Below are positions 1 to 9,400 of a stretch of 12,338 nucleotides of DNA, piece after piece. This stretch comes from Bacteroidota bacterium (GTDB lineage Bacteria > Bacteroidota > Bacteroidia > Bacteroidales > GCA-2748055): positions 1-12,338 of the forward strand of contig DAOWNM010000040.1 of the NCBI GenBank assembly GCA_030642565.1, read 5' to 3'. The notes beneath the pieces are model-generated. The model ran no database searches, had not been told where the DNA came from, and saw only the letters and a program-made list of their open reading frames with translations. Every line of letters starts with the position of its first letter. Position 1 is the first letter of the stretch. Made by a program: the position numbers and the translations under genes.

Positions 1-538
1 CTTCCACCTCTTTCCTGATATTCCCTTTTCCCGGGTTATCCAGCTTCTCTTTCATCAACTTAACCAGGTCCTCCTTACTTAACAAACCATAGTTGTTATC
101 CTCCTCTTCAGGTTCATGATCTTCAATGTCCACATCATCATCATAAGAAGCATTTTTTTGCTGCTCCTCGCTGTCATCGATCAGCTGTTCGGGTTCCGTT
201 TTGGCAGGGAGATGATCTGTTTTAGACGCGGGTTCGGCAGATTCGGAGGGTTCGGATACTGGTTCGGATGCGGCTGGTGCGGGTTCAGGTTCTGAAATCT
301 CCGGAACGGGTTCCTTAGCTGGCGGAGCGGTATCTGCTATGGGTTCTGAGGTGTGGGATTCAGGTAATTCAACTACAGCCTCCCTGGGATCAGGTTCGGT
401 TGCAGACACAGGTGGATCAACATGATCTGCAGTGTCGTTCTCTTTCTCCTCGCTGGGAGGTTTGGGATGCCTGGTTTCTGTTTTTTGCTCTTCGTTTTTC
501 TTCTCCTTCAGAGGATCATTTACTTCAGAATTTTTCAT
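1..538 (-). CDS. DUF349-type protein, N-terminal part (cut by window edge)
   Basis: The open frame starts at ATG 538-536 and stays open to the left edge, giving 179 codons. The first 150 or so residues are hydrophilic and rich in Glu, Pro, Ser and Asp, with many Glu-Pro pairs. There is no signal peptide or membrane segment, so this part is probably disordered and cytoplasmic. From about residue 150 the character changes to an ordered, helical-looking segment (LLSKEDLVKLMKEKL, then IRKEVE). This resembles the region before the first DUF349 helical repeat in Bacteroidota proteins, which I recall from the family. The repeats themselves would lie outside the window. The role of the Bacteroidota members is not well defined. 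The gene is divergent from trmD, with 108 bp between the two starts. An acidic protein of another family with a similar leader cannot be excluded. Confidence 0.62.
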   Translation of the reverse strand, partial: MKNSEVNDPLKEKKNEEQKTETRHPKPPSEEKENDTADHVDPPVSATEPDPREAVVELPESHTSEPIADTAPPAKEPVPEISEPEPAPAASEPVSEPSESAEPASKTDHLPAKTEPEQLIDDSEEQQKNASYDDDVDIEDHEPEEEDNNYGLLSKEDLVKLMKEKLDNPGKGNIRKEVE

Positions 539-571
539 AACAGGTAGAGGATTAGTAGGTCGCCAATTATA

Positions 572-579
572 CAAATTTA
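572..579 (-). promoter_or_regulatory. Possible Bacteroidota -7 box for the DUF349-type gene
   Basis: On the minus strand this reads TAAATTTG, an exact match to the TAnnTTTG box recognised by the Bacteroidota primary sigma factor. It lies 33 bases upstream of the ATG at 538, which would give a leader of roughly 25-30 nt. No clear TTG/TTTG -33 element sits 17-23 nt upstream, so the call rests on one 8-base box in an AT-rich gap and is tentative. The rest of the 539-646 gap shows no hairpin or repeat. Confidence 0.35.
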
Positions 580-646
580 TCATTTTTCATTAAACGAACT
601 CTTTTTCAGAAAAAATCTGTCCTATCTTCGTAGAAAATCAACCACT

Positions 647-1333
647 ATGCGCATCGATATTATTACGGTGTTACCACAATTATTGGAGGGGCCCCTTAAT
701 CACTCCATCGTTAAGAGAGCCAGGGAGAAAGGGCTTGTGGAGATCCATATTCATGACCTGCGGGAATTCTCGCAGAACAAGCACAGAAAGGTTGATGATT
801 ATGCATTTGGTGGTGATGCTGGCATGGTGCTATCTATCGAGCCTATTCACAGGGCCATCTCTCACCTCACTTCACAACGGGAATATGATGAAATCATCTA
901 TACTTCACCCGATGGGAGCAGGTTTGATCAGCGGGAAGCCAATCGCCTGATCCTGGCTGGAAATCTGATTATCCTGTGTGGCCATTATAAAGGGATTGAT
1001 CAGCGGATCAGGGATCACCTGATAACCCGTGAAATCTCCATAGGGGATTATGTGTTGACAGGGGGAGAGCTGGCCGCTGCTGTCATCACTGATAGTGTGA
1101 TCCGCCTTCTGCCGGGAGCCATCTCTGATGAAACCTCGGCACTGAGCGATTCATTTCAGGATGGGTTGCTGGCTCCACCCGTCTATACCCGGCCAGCCGA
1201 CTACAAAGGTTGGAAAGTGCCTGATATCCTTCTATCGGGGCATGCTGCAAAGATCGACCGGTGGAAATATGAACAGTCACTTGAACGCACACGCCATCTC
1301 AGACCCGACCTTTTGGAAGGTAAAGAGGATTGA
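647..1333 (+). CDS. trmD: tRNA (guanine-37-N1)-methyltransferase TrmD
   Basis: TrmD uses S-adenosylmethionine to methylate N1 of G37, next to the anticodon in tRNAs reading CNN codons, and so prevents +1 frameshifting. The 228-residue protein has the usual family length. It begins with the typical MRIDIITVLP strand. The SPOUT trefoil-knot signatures are present: CGHYKGID at 111-118 and SIGDYVLTGGEL at 131-142. R153 and D168 match the catalytic Arg and Asp known from E. coli TrmD. The C-terminal helical domain contains the conserved LLSGHAAKIDRW region at about 195-206. ATG 647 is the natural start because the conserved N-terminal strand begins there; no clear Shine-Dalgarno precedes it, which is normal for the phylum. 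The usual rpsP-rimM-trmD-rplS cluster is absent here. The stop abuts that of the convergent channel gene with no bases between. Confidence 0.97.
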   Translation: MRIDIITVLPQLLEGPLNHSIVKRAREKGLVEIHIHDLREFSQNKHRKVDDYAFGGDAGMVLSIEPIHRAISHLTSQREYDEIIYTSPDGSRFDQREANRLILAGNLIILCGHYKGIDQRIRDHLITREISIGDYVLTGGELAAAVITDSVIRLLPGAISDETSALSDSFQDGLLAPPVYTRPADYKGWKVPDILLSGHAAKIDRWKYEQSLERTRHLRPDLLEGKED

Positions 1334-2305
1334 TTACCTGAGTGCTTTTCGGACAAAAGCAACGGTGAAATAAGACATCAGGAACAATCCAAAGAACCCT
1401 TCAATGGCTGAAATCCAGCGAACTGCTCCATAAGGATAGTGATCACCATAACCAATGGTAAGGAATGTAATGGCACTGTGGTAAAAGGAGCGGGCCATCG
1501 TGGAGAGCTGATCGTCAACCGAGGCTATGATATCTGCAGCTGTCCACAGCAGCATAAAATAGTAAACCAGGCTGAACACTACGAAACATGTAACCATGGT
1601 GATCAGGACCCTGACCGGACTGGTGGCATAGAGTCCGGCTCTGTCGAATAGCCCCAATTTGAACCAGTAAAGTGGATAATGGTAGATGGCAGTAGCTGGT
1701 TTTTGCTTTACAGATTCAGAGAGAGCCGCCTTCGATTCACACCGTTTAAACTCCACATAGACTTTGTCTTCGGAATTGTAGAGTCCAAGGTTCTTGAAAT
1801 TCTCCTTCAGAATCCTGAACTGCTCCGCCTTAACCCGGTGGGTACTATCCGGTTGACTATTGATCATCATTTTTACATTGTTGCGATACCAATCAACATA
1901 AAACCTGCCCAGCAGTCTCATTCCTCCCATATGGATAATATCAATTTTGGTAGTAAAATCATGGGGATTCATATCGATAATATCCCTGACCACCGTATTG
2001 GAGAGGTCGATAGTGCTGCTTCTGTTGATCCTCAGGTCTATAAATCCATTCAGATGACAGAAACCCAGTGAAAGAGTGCGAAACCATGATTTATAGAAAC
2101 TGACCCGCTCCTCGCTGAACAGGGTGCGCTCAAAACTTACATCCACATTCTCAAATACCACCTCTCCTGATTCAAAAACGGAGCGGTTGAAATTGACACG
2201 CCCCTTACCAAACTCCACGGTCCGGAAATCGACACGTCCGGGTCCAAATTCGGTCCGCTCAAAACTGAGATCCACCTCCCTGAATGTGGCAAAATGAAAA
2301 TCCAC
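1334..2305 (-). CDS. Two-TM potassium-channel pore with N-terminal 12-residue repeat solenoid (intact 3' part of a frameshifted gene)
   Basis: This is the intact 3' frame of a gene that really begins near 2605. The GTG at 2305 lies inside a repeat unit and is not a convincing start. Residues 1 to about 105 are a solenoid of 12-residue units with the pattern xxxxVxFxxxxF (for example GPGRVDFRTVEF). It resembles degenerate pentapeptide-repeat proteins. One 5-residue half-unit is missing near residues 51-52. A middle region of about 110-225 is soluble. TM1 is at about 231-253, followed by a pore helix, the filter TIGYGD at 283-288, and TM2 at about 298-318. TIGYGD is the canonical potassium selectivity filter, so a two-TM, probably tetrameric inner-membrane K+ channel (Ion_trans_2 type) is expected, with the solenoid in the cytoplasm as a possible sensor or scaffold. 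It is the last gene of the addA-addB unit. What gates it is unknown. Confidence 0.75.
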   Translation of the reverse strand: MDFHFATFREVDLSFERTEFGPGRVDFRTVEFGKGRVNFNRSVFESGEVVFENVDVSFERTLFSEERVSFYKSWFRTLSLGFCHLNGFIDLRINRSSTIDLSNTVVRDIIDMNPHDFTTKIDIIHMGGMRLLGRFYVDWYRNNVKMMINSQPDSTHRVKAEQFRILKENFKNLGLYNSEDKVYVEFKRCESKAALSESVKQKPATAIYHYPLYWFKLGLFDRAGLYATSPVRVLITMVTCFVVFSLVYYFMLLWTAADIIASVDDQLSTMARSFYHSAITFLTIGYGDHYPYGAVRWISAIEGFFGLFLMSYFTVAFVRKALR

Positions 2306-2605
2306 TTTTCCCTCTCCAAAGCGGGCAGTTCTTAAAGGAGACCTCCTCCCCCTTTATCACCACATTTTTAAAGTTAAAATAGCCTTCTGACAGACGGGAG
2401 TTGTGGAACGAAACAACCGCTGTATTGAACTGTACCGATTCAAAACTGATATCTCCTCCAGGTAACCCATCAACTCCACCACCGGCTTCTCTTTTCCTGG
2501 CACCTGAAGATGGATCAAAGCAGTACCGGGTAATATGACCCCGGCTTCTGTTTCAAATTTCAGCTTTTTAATTTCAGCTTTGAATGAGGTGTGTCCGGGT
2601 AGCAT
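2306..2605 (-). pseudogene. Frameshifted 5' part of the repeat-solenoid potassium-channel gene
   Basis: ATG 2605-2603 begins a frame (MLPGHTSFKAEIKKLKF...) that makes sense to about codon 50, near 2456. There the coding sense moves to another frame for about 130 bp and returns near 2324 to the frame of the downstream pore protein. In the starting frame, a TGA at 2357-2359 and the TAA just after it would stop translation. Adding one G in the run near 2453-2462 gives LEGDISFESVQF. Removing one C (GGG on the plus strand at 2323-2325) gives KGEEVSFKNCRF. Both corrections restore exact 12-residue units. The two changes cancel, so the repaired protein would be about 423 residues. The start lies 33 nt after the addB stop. 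The cause is either real decay or two sequencing or assembly errors. Confidence 0.7.
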
Positions 2606-2638
2606 GGCAAAATGTATATATACTGAATAAAGTAAAAC

Positions 2639-5509
2639 TCAATCAATGGTTTTTCGCTGGCAAAGGGAGGCGAAATCGCAATAGCTGCACTTATTGTCGT
2701 TTTCTCTCTGCACAAAAGGAACAGCCGGATCAAACAGCTTCTGAAGAACTTCTCTCAACAGTTGTAAGAAACGCTCCTCCAATCCCGAGAACGAATCAAT
2801 TCTCCCCTCCTTTTTGAGGCTTGTCATATTCAGTGCCGGATCGAACTGATCTTCGAAAAGCCCTTTCATGGCATAGAGTCCGGGCATCACCTTTTCGCCG
2901 GCATAATCCTCACCAACCAGCCAGGCGTAAAAAAGGGTCTGCATGGCTGCCCCGTTCCTGCTTCTGTAATTCCCTTCAAACAGGGATTCAAGCGTGGAAA
3001 ACCTCTGACTGGTATGACCTGTTTTATAGTCGATGACCCTCAGAAGTCCATTCACCCTGTCGATCCGGTCAATTTTTCCACCCATCCGGATCTCCAGCTT
3101 TTTGTGATTCACCTCTATATGAAGGTTTCTCCTGTAGTCATTTTCGGCCGACACAAGTTCAAAGGGAGCAATGGTAAGGTCGGTCCGGACAATCTTCTCC
3201 AGATACCGGAGCATCACACGAAATATGATAATATTCCTACCCTCCAATACTTCACGCTTCCTGCCCTTGAAATGCTGTTTCATAAAGAGAGACCTGAGAA
3301 CCTCCTCAGGTTTTGCCGAATCTATTAGTGCCGATAACTCCTCCCTGGTTATCTGCTGGTTATTTCGTTCTGCAATCTCGCTGTAAAGCTCTTTCAGGGT
3401 ATCATGAACCACGGTCCCAAAACCTGCAGCGTCAATCTCCTCACTGATCTCATCGGGTTCACCGATACCGGCAATATACCGGAGGTAAAATTTCAGCGAA
3501 CAATCGATATATGTATTGATAGCTGAAGGTGAGAGATATGGTCCCTCTTCGCCATCTGCAATATATCGCTCCAGCTTTCTCTCCGTTTCCGGGATGTGAG
3601 GTACCACCAGTGGTGGAACTTCACGGGCCCGCACCTCCATTCCGGGCCTGGTAACTTCGATCCCCCTGCTGAAAACCAACTGGTGGAGGTAGCGGCTCAT
3701 CTCCCCGGTTCGCATCCCTTCCGAACCACTATTGAAAAGAAGATCAACCCTCTCGGCACGCTGCAGCAGACGATAAAAATAGTAGGCATAGATGGCATCC
3801 ATATCCTCCTTTGCAGGCATTCTGAATGCGAGGCGAAGTGAATAGGGAATATTGGAGTGGCCGGAGTGGGCTGCCGGCATCACCTCTTCATTCATGGAGA
3901 GCAGAATCACATGTTTAAAATCGAGCAACCTGGTCTCCAGAATTCCCATCAGCTGAAGCCCGGAAAGGGGCTCTCCCTCGAATGGAATACGGAGTCCCCC
4001 CAGCAACTTTCTGAGCAACCTTTCAAGAATAGAAACAGTGATGGAAGGGCGCGGCGATATCACCGTTTCGAGCTTATTCAGATGGGTCAGTAACTGAAAG
4101 ATAAACTCTCTGTCCAGTGCATTATGCATCAACTCCTCTTTTCCTGCAAGTGTTTCCAGGATATAATGGAAAAGGGTCTTCAGATATTCAAGCAGTCCGG
4201 CGGCATCCTCCACAGGTCTGAAGATGGCCTTTCCCAACTCCCCACTGAACATCTCCCGATCTACCATTACCAGGTTGTTTTGCATGATATTACGGGTCAA
4301 ATCTTCAGAAGATTCATCCTTCATCCTCCTGAAATAGGGATGCAACAGGATCGCCATCACATCCTTGTGATAAAACAACACTTTTCCACCGGAAGCTTTC
4401 CGGATATTGTGCTGCATGCGAAGCAGGGTATCAATAAAGCTATAGACCGGTGTATTTTTCATGGGATACCCCATAGTCACATTAATCTCCCCGGTACCCT
4501 CGGGAAGCGACATCATTACCGGCAAGAGCAACTCCTCATCACACAGAACCAGAGCCGTATCTGTACACTCGCTAAGTGCTTCAGGCTTCTTTGATTCCAG
4601 AATCCTATGAACCGTTTTGGCCTGAAGGACATCGGTGGGTAACTCAAAAATCCTGTACTCCTTCTCCTCATCCAGTCCACGAAACTCCTCCAGTATGGCT
4701 GCTGCCGGAAACTGCTCCATATTGTCTCTTAAGAACCGGCCCGCCTCTTTGCCGGACCTGTCGGTATACTGGTGATCATGATCCCAGTAAAACTCAGCTC
4801 CATGGTTCTGCATCCCGGAAAAGATTCGTTTTTCACACTGGTTCAAAGCATTAAAACCTGCAATAATGGTTCGCCCCTCCCAGCTATAATCCATCTCTCC
4901 CCTTCCTGTTCTATCTGCTATCTCCCGGTACTGCATCCCCTGGTAACCCTCACCCCTGTCTGATAAGACGCTCCTTAACCGGTTGTACAATACCGGCAGG
5001 AGCATCCAGCTTCTGAGAAATTGCTCCTTCTCCGGAGTCGGGTTACCCGCATGAAATCCTGTCCAGAACTGCCGAATAAACTCAAGCTGCTCAGGTTCCA
5101 GACCGGCCATGGGCTCTTCCAGCGCTTTCAGGTCGATGATATTGCTAAAGAGCATTTCAGCATCAACCAGGTATTTATCCAGCTCATCAAAATCCCTGAG
5201 CATCATTTCACCCCACAGATAGAACTCATCCAGAGAATCGGGATGTTTCACTGAATCATGATAGATATCGTACAGGGTAAAGAACAGGTCAATGGGATCG
5301 GCGCGTTCCAGCTGACTTGACTCATCGATAAAATCGCTGATGGCATAGATATGTGGCGCCCAGCCGGTTTGTGTAATATGTTTTGTCAGGTGCCGCTGCA
5401 GGAAGAGTCCCGCACGCCTGTTTGGCAAAATGATACGTGTATCACCCAGCTCTTCAGAAGCTGAACCTATAAGATGTTTGGCCAGTGTTTCAAGTATGGG
5501 CAGCATCAT
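2639..5509 (-). CDS. addB: AddB-type helicase-nuclease subunit with Fe-S PD-(D/E)XK nuclease domain
   Basis: AddB partners AddA in the helicase-nuclease that resects DNA double-strand ends and hands 3' tails to RecA. The 956-residue protein starts with the fold typical of AddB N-termini (ILPNRRAGLFLQRHL, about 26-40). It has no intact Walker A, so this half is probably a non-ATPase helicase-like scaffold. The C-terminal third is the nuclease: SPSAINTYIDC with Cys670, His702, the second active-site stretch GGKIDRID, and D827-Y828-K829 followed by a QTLFYAW helix. Cys670 with C941, C944 and C950 (CSYCDFASLC) forms the four-cysteine iron-sulfur set known for AddB and Cas4-like nucleases. ATG 5509 overlaps the stop of the radical SAM gene by 4 nt (5506-5509), suggesting translational coupling. 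A second ATG follows directly. A general PD-(D/E)XK family label is the safer alternative name. Confidence 0.88.
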   Translation of the reverse strand: MMLPILETLAKHLIGSASEELGDTRIILPNRRAGLFLQRHLTKHITQTGWAPHIYAISDFIDESSQLERADPIDLFFTLYDIYHDSVKHPDSLDEFYLWGEMMLRDFDELDKYLVDAEMLFSNIIDLKALEEPMAGLEPEQLEFIRQFWTGFHAGNPTPEKEQFLRSWMLLPVLYNRLRSVLSDRGEGYQGMQYREIADRTGRGEMDYSWEGRTIIAGFNALNQCEKRIFSGMQNHGAEFYWDHDHQYTDRSGKEAGRFLRDNMEQFPAAAILEEFRGLDEEKEYRIFELPTDVLQAKTVHRILESKKPEALSECTDTALVLCDEELLLPVMMSLPEGTGEINVTMGYPMKNTPVYSFIDTLLRMQHNIRKASGGKVLFYHKDVMAILLHPYFRRMKDESSEDLTRNIMQNNLVMVDREMFSGELGKAIFRPVEDAAGLLEYLKTLFHYILETLAGKEELMHNALDREFIFQLLTHLNKLETVISPRPSITVSILERLLRKLLGGLRIPFEGEPLSGLQLMGILETRLLDFKHVILLSMNEEVMPAAHSGHSNIPYSLRLAFRMPAKEDMDAIYAYYFYRLLQRAERVDLLFNSGSEGMRTGEMSRYLHQLVFSRGIEVTRPGMEVRAREVPPLVVPHIPETERKLERYIADGEEGPYLSPSAINTYIDCSLKFYLRYIAGIGEPDEISEEIDAAGFGTVVHDTLKELYSEIAERNNQQITREELSALIDSAKPEEVLRSLFMKQHFKGRKREVLEGRNIIIFRVMLRYLEKIVRTDLTIAPFELVSAENDYRRNLHIEVNHKKLEIRMGGKIDRIDRVNGLLRVIDYKTGHTSQRFSTLESLFEGNYRSRNGAAMQTLFYAWLVGEDYAGEKVMPGLYAMKGLFEDQFDPALNMTSLKKEGRIDSFSGLEERFLQLLREVLQKLFDPAVPFVQRENDNKCSYCDFASLCQRKTID

Positions 5510-6453
5510 CTTTCCGGTTTATAGATTTTACCCTGCCAGCTGTCATTTTCAAGAAGCAACTTTTCAAAAGCCCTTAGTACTCCATCGTACCTGATGCCCC
5601 ATCCCTCTCTGACCCCCATGCCGGGAGTCACCTCCCCGGCAATCCGCTCCACCACAAATGCCGGATTGAGCCGTTCCAGAATCTCCATCATCAACTGAAG
5701 GTAACCCTCCATGGTAAACGCTTCAAAATCTTCTGGTTTCTCCCTGTATTCATGAGCCATTGCAGTACCTTTGATCACCTGCAATTGATGAAACTTGATG
5801 TTGCTGAGGGGCCATCTGGAAAGTTCTGTGGCCGTAGCCAGAAAATCTTCCCTGGTCTCTCCCGGCAGGCCAATAATAACGTGACCACCAACCCGCACTC
5901 CCCTGCTGGCCGTTTCATGGACAGCCCACAGGCTCTTCTCCACATCATGACCCCTGTTTACCCGCTGAAGGGTTTTGTTGAACACCGACTCGATACCATA
6001 CTCAACAACCACATAACATTGCTCCGACAACTCCTGGAAATAGTCAAGTATGGTTCCATCCACACAGTCCGGCCGGGTACCCACCACAATACCGATCACT
6101 TCGGGTATGGCGAGCGCCTGATCGTACATGGAGATTAGATCCTCCATTTTTCCATAGGTGTTTGTATAGGCCTGGAAATAGGCCAGATATCGGGTGGCTT
6201 TGCGGTACCTCTTCCGGTGGAATGCCATGCCCTGCCTGATCTGATCGGTAATGGATTGCTCAGGATTGTTGTAGGAGGGAGTAAAGGCCCTGTTATCACA
6301 GAAGGTACAACCTCCGGTACCACAGGTCCCATCCCTGTTGGGACAGGTAAACCCTGCATCGATGGTGATCTTCTGCACCCGTTCTCCGTACTGCTTCCGG
6401 AAATAGTCGCTGTATGCATTCAACCTTCTCTCTGTTCCCCAGGAATAGACCAT
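5506..6453 (-). CDS. TIGR01212/YhcC-type radical SAM protein
   Basis: This is a 315-residue radical SAM enzyme of the TIGR01212 (YhcC) group, whose reaction is not established. Cys37, Cys49 and Cys52 give the C-x11-C-x2-C cluster motif within CPNRDGTCGTGGCTFC, the hallmark of this group; they should hold the SAM-binding [4Fe-4S] cluster. An extra Cys44 sits inside the motif. Further radical SAM core signs are VVEYGIES (about 148-155) and the glycine-rich GGHVIIGLPGET (about 192-203). The C-terminal part matches the additional domain of the family and ends without a membrane segment, so it is cytoplasmic. The gene lies exactly between addA and addB, 4 nt after the addA stop and overlapping the addB start by 4 nt, so it is co-transcribed with both. 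Whether it has anything to do with DNA repair cannot be told from the sequence. Confidence 0.92.
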   Translation of the reverse strand: MVYSWGTERRLNAYSDYFRKQYGERVQKITIDAGFTCPNRDGTCGTGGCTFCDNRAFTPSYNNPEQSITDQIRQGMAFHRKRYRKATRYLAYFQAYTNTYGKMEDLISMYDQALAIPEVIGIVVGTRPDCVDGTILDYFQELSEQCYVVVEYGIESVFNKTLQRVNRGHDVEKSLWAVHETASRGVRVGGHVIIGLPGETREDFLATATELSRWPLSNIKFHQLQVIKGTAMAHEYREKPEDFEAFTMEGYLQLMMEILERLNPAFVVERIAGEVTPGMGVREGWGIRYDGVLRAFEKLLLENDSWQGKIYKPER

Positions 6454-6457
6454 GCCG

Positions 6458-9400
6458 CTATATCTTAACTGTTTTATCCAACATCACATACCAGATGAAG
6501 CCCTCCACATTTTTGTAACCCATCTTACTGAGTTGCTCCATGTAGTTGCGAACCTGGAGGATATAGGATGGCTTCTCAGTTTCACCAAATTTAAAATCGA
6601 CCACAGTAACCCGGTCACCATCCACGATCACCCTGTCTGGCCGAAGCATAGATCCATCACCACAAAGGATTGCCCTTTCATTAAATACCCGTTTTGTATC
6701 TCCTGCTGAAAACCAGTGACTGACCGTTGTTCCCGATATTTTCTGCCGGATCATTTTTCCCAGCGCTTCTCTCTCCTTTTCCGGAACCTGACCCTCTCTC
6801 TGCAAGGCATTGAGCACCGGCTCCAGATCGCTTTCAGTGATGATTCTGGAAAAGATCTGGTGCATGATATTGCCATACATGCGTCCGGTACGGAATAGCC
6901 CCTCTTCATCTACAAAATACTGTTCGCTTCGAAGCCGCACTTTCAGTGACCGGTTCTCTCTGTTCACAGGATATGATCTGAACACCCACGGATCCTCCTC
7001 CAGATGCCGGGCCGGAAAGACCGGCATCTCCCCAATGGAGATCACATTCTGATTCAGATAAGAGTGAAGGCTGGCGGTACAAGGCTCCTTCTGCGGACTT
7101 CTGTTCATAATGGTCTGCAGCAGGTCACCGATACTTTTCACCCCATCTACCTCCTTTTTAGGAATGCCGATATAGAGCAGATCCCTGGCCCTGGTAAATG
7201 CCACATATAACAGGTTAAGCTTGTCCATATATCCCTTCATCCTCTCTCGGTAATAGGCGGGAGAGAATAGCGTATGTATCATCCGGGAGGTGAATTTCAC
7301 AGGTACGGTAGGGATCCTCTCCATGGGTGTTCCCTCGGTTTCACACCAGAGAATATCCGCGTTCCTGTGGCCGGTGGTCACCTCCCAGTCACAAAACGGA
7401 ACAATCACCGCCTTAAATTCCAATCCCTTGGATTTATGTATGGTTAGAATTCTGAGTGCATTGGACTCTTCGGATAGAGAGATACTCCGTTTGGCGCCAT
7501 ATTGGTCCCAATAATCAAGAAAATCCCCGATTCCTACCGGATCCCTCCGCTGAAGATCGATCACCACATCCTGGAAAGCCTGAAGATATGGCAGATCCTC
7601 TGTTCGGGTTCCCAGTGAGAACAGATCAATCAGCGATTCAATCAGTTCATACAGGGGCAGTTGTTTCAGGAACTCCTGCTGCTCAATAAAGAGCTCCGGG
7701 AAGAATTGCTCAGGCGAAATATCAACCCCGAAAAGGTGAGCTGTATCACTGTCAGGTCCCACTCCCAGCAGATAGCAATGGTACTTGAACAATGTGTTAT
7801 TTATCTCATTGTCGGGTTGTATCAGGTAACGAAGCAGTGATACAAGGAGCGAAACCGAATTGTTATGCACCAGCAAAAGCGATTCGTTGGAGATCAATCT
7901 GAACCTCCTTGTCTCACCGGTTTTCCTGGCGTGTTCCAGCAGTCTGTTTGCCACTGACACACCCTCTTTGCGGGTACGGACCAGGATGGCGGTTTCGCCT
8001 GGCTCGATGCCCGATTGCCGGATCTCCTCCACCCAGCCCGGGATGGCATCCAGCACCTGGTCCCGGAATGAGAGTTCCTCATCCCCAAACAGCACACCCT
8101 TTACCAGTCCACCGGTACCCATCAGGTGATCGGGAATCTCCTGCACCACATCCTTGTAGGCACTTCTGAACTGCTCCACCTCCAGCTCAGCTTCATCCCT
8201 GGTAACAGGCGAGCCCAGCAGTTCGTGCCCTATCTGCTCAGACAACAGTTGTGATGCCAGCTGGAAAACTGTATTGTTAAACCTCACAATCTGCTCCCGG
8301 CTTCGGAAGTTTTTAACAAGGGGTTCGGAGTTTACCTTCTGGTGCCTGAAGTCATGCTCCAGTTCCGATGCCAGGATCTTCCAGTCGGAATTCCTCCAGC
8401 GGTAGATGGACTGCTTTACATCCCCTACCACCAGATTCTGTTGCCCGGCTGCCAGGGAGTTGTCGAGCAACGGCCTGAAGTTATCATATTGAAACAGGGA
8501 GGTATCCTGAAACTCATCCAACATAATATGATGATATCGGCTGCCGGTCCTTTCATACACAAAGGGCACCTGGTTTCCTCCAATAATCCCACGTAAGAAC
8601 CGGCTGGAATCGGCTATTAAAAAGAGGTTTCTCTCCCGGGTATATTCACGAACATACTCCCAGGTATCGGCCAGGATCCCCAGTGTATAGAAATTAGCCC
8701 GGACCACCGCAATGGTATTTAAAATCACCTGTAGCCGGTACACCTGATTCAGAAGGGGGATCAGTTGTTCTTCCGTAAGTTTGATCATGGCCGGTGAAGC
8801 ATCTTTTCTGAGCCACTTTTCGGGTAGCTCCAGTGCCATCAATTTGGAGTCGGTAAATGGGACATCTTCCCCTTTCCCGGCAGTAACAAAGAGCATTGCC
8901 GGCGATCTGCTTTTGAGTTGGAAATCTTCAGGAGCAAGATTAAGTCTTCTCAACTGTTGAAGCGCTGAATTGCCCGTGGCAGCCATCTCGTTACGCGTTT
9001 GCCGCTCAAGCTGTTTCAGCTCCTGAAGAAAGAGATCCAGGTTCTCCTTCTTGAGCAGTGAGATATCATGTTTCAAAAACAGCCCCTGGAAAGACTCTTT
9101 GAATAGCTGCATCCCAAGCTGGATGATCTCCTGCCTGAAATTCCACGATCTTGACTCCTCCATGCGCTCTTCGGCATAACGTATCAGCCACTCCTGGAGT
9201 TCCTTGTGATTGCCCAAATCCTGGAACATACGGTCCACCGCATGGGAGAGAACCCTGGGATGGTCCAGCTCCAGGTTATAACCTGGCTGTATCCCAATTT
9301 CGCGTGTAAATGCCCTGATAACGGACTGAAAAAATTTATCGATGGTACCCACCGAGAAACCGGAGTAATCATTCAGAATAGTATCCAGCAGCTCTCCGGC

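Noticed and set aside
180..330. Repeated Ser/Glu-Pro coding pattern as a DNA repeat or CRISPR-like array
   Set aside because: The similarity comes from biased amino-acid composition; spacing and bases are irregular and there are no conserved direct repeats.
623..630. TATCTTCG as a -7 box for trmD
   Set aside because: It has one mismatch at a key base and no TTG element at the right distance; too weak to list.
2297..2347. GTG 2305 as the true start of the channel gene, with the purine-rich AGGAGGTC at 2347-2340 as ribosome site
   Set aside because: The purine-rich stretch is about 35 nt from the GTG, too far, and the repeat units continue upstream through the frameshift, so both lie within coding sequence.
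2606..2638. AT-rich gap before the channel gene as a separate promoter (TACATTTT)
   Set aside because: The box is imperfect and would place the transcript start on the ATG itself; the gene more likely depends on the upstream unit.
4124..4594. Open frame of 156 codons on the plus strand inside addB
   Set aside because: It is the mirror of addB codon bias. It contains no family motif and has no promoter or start context.
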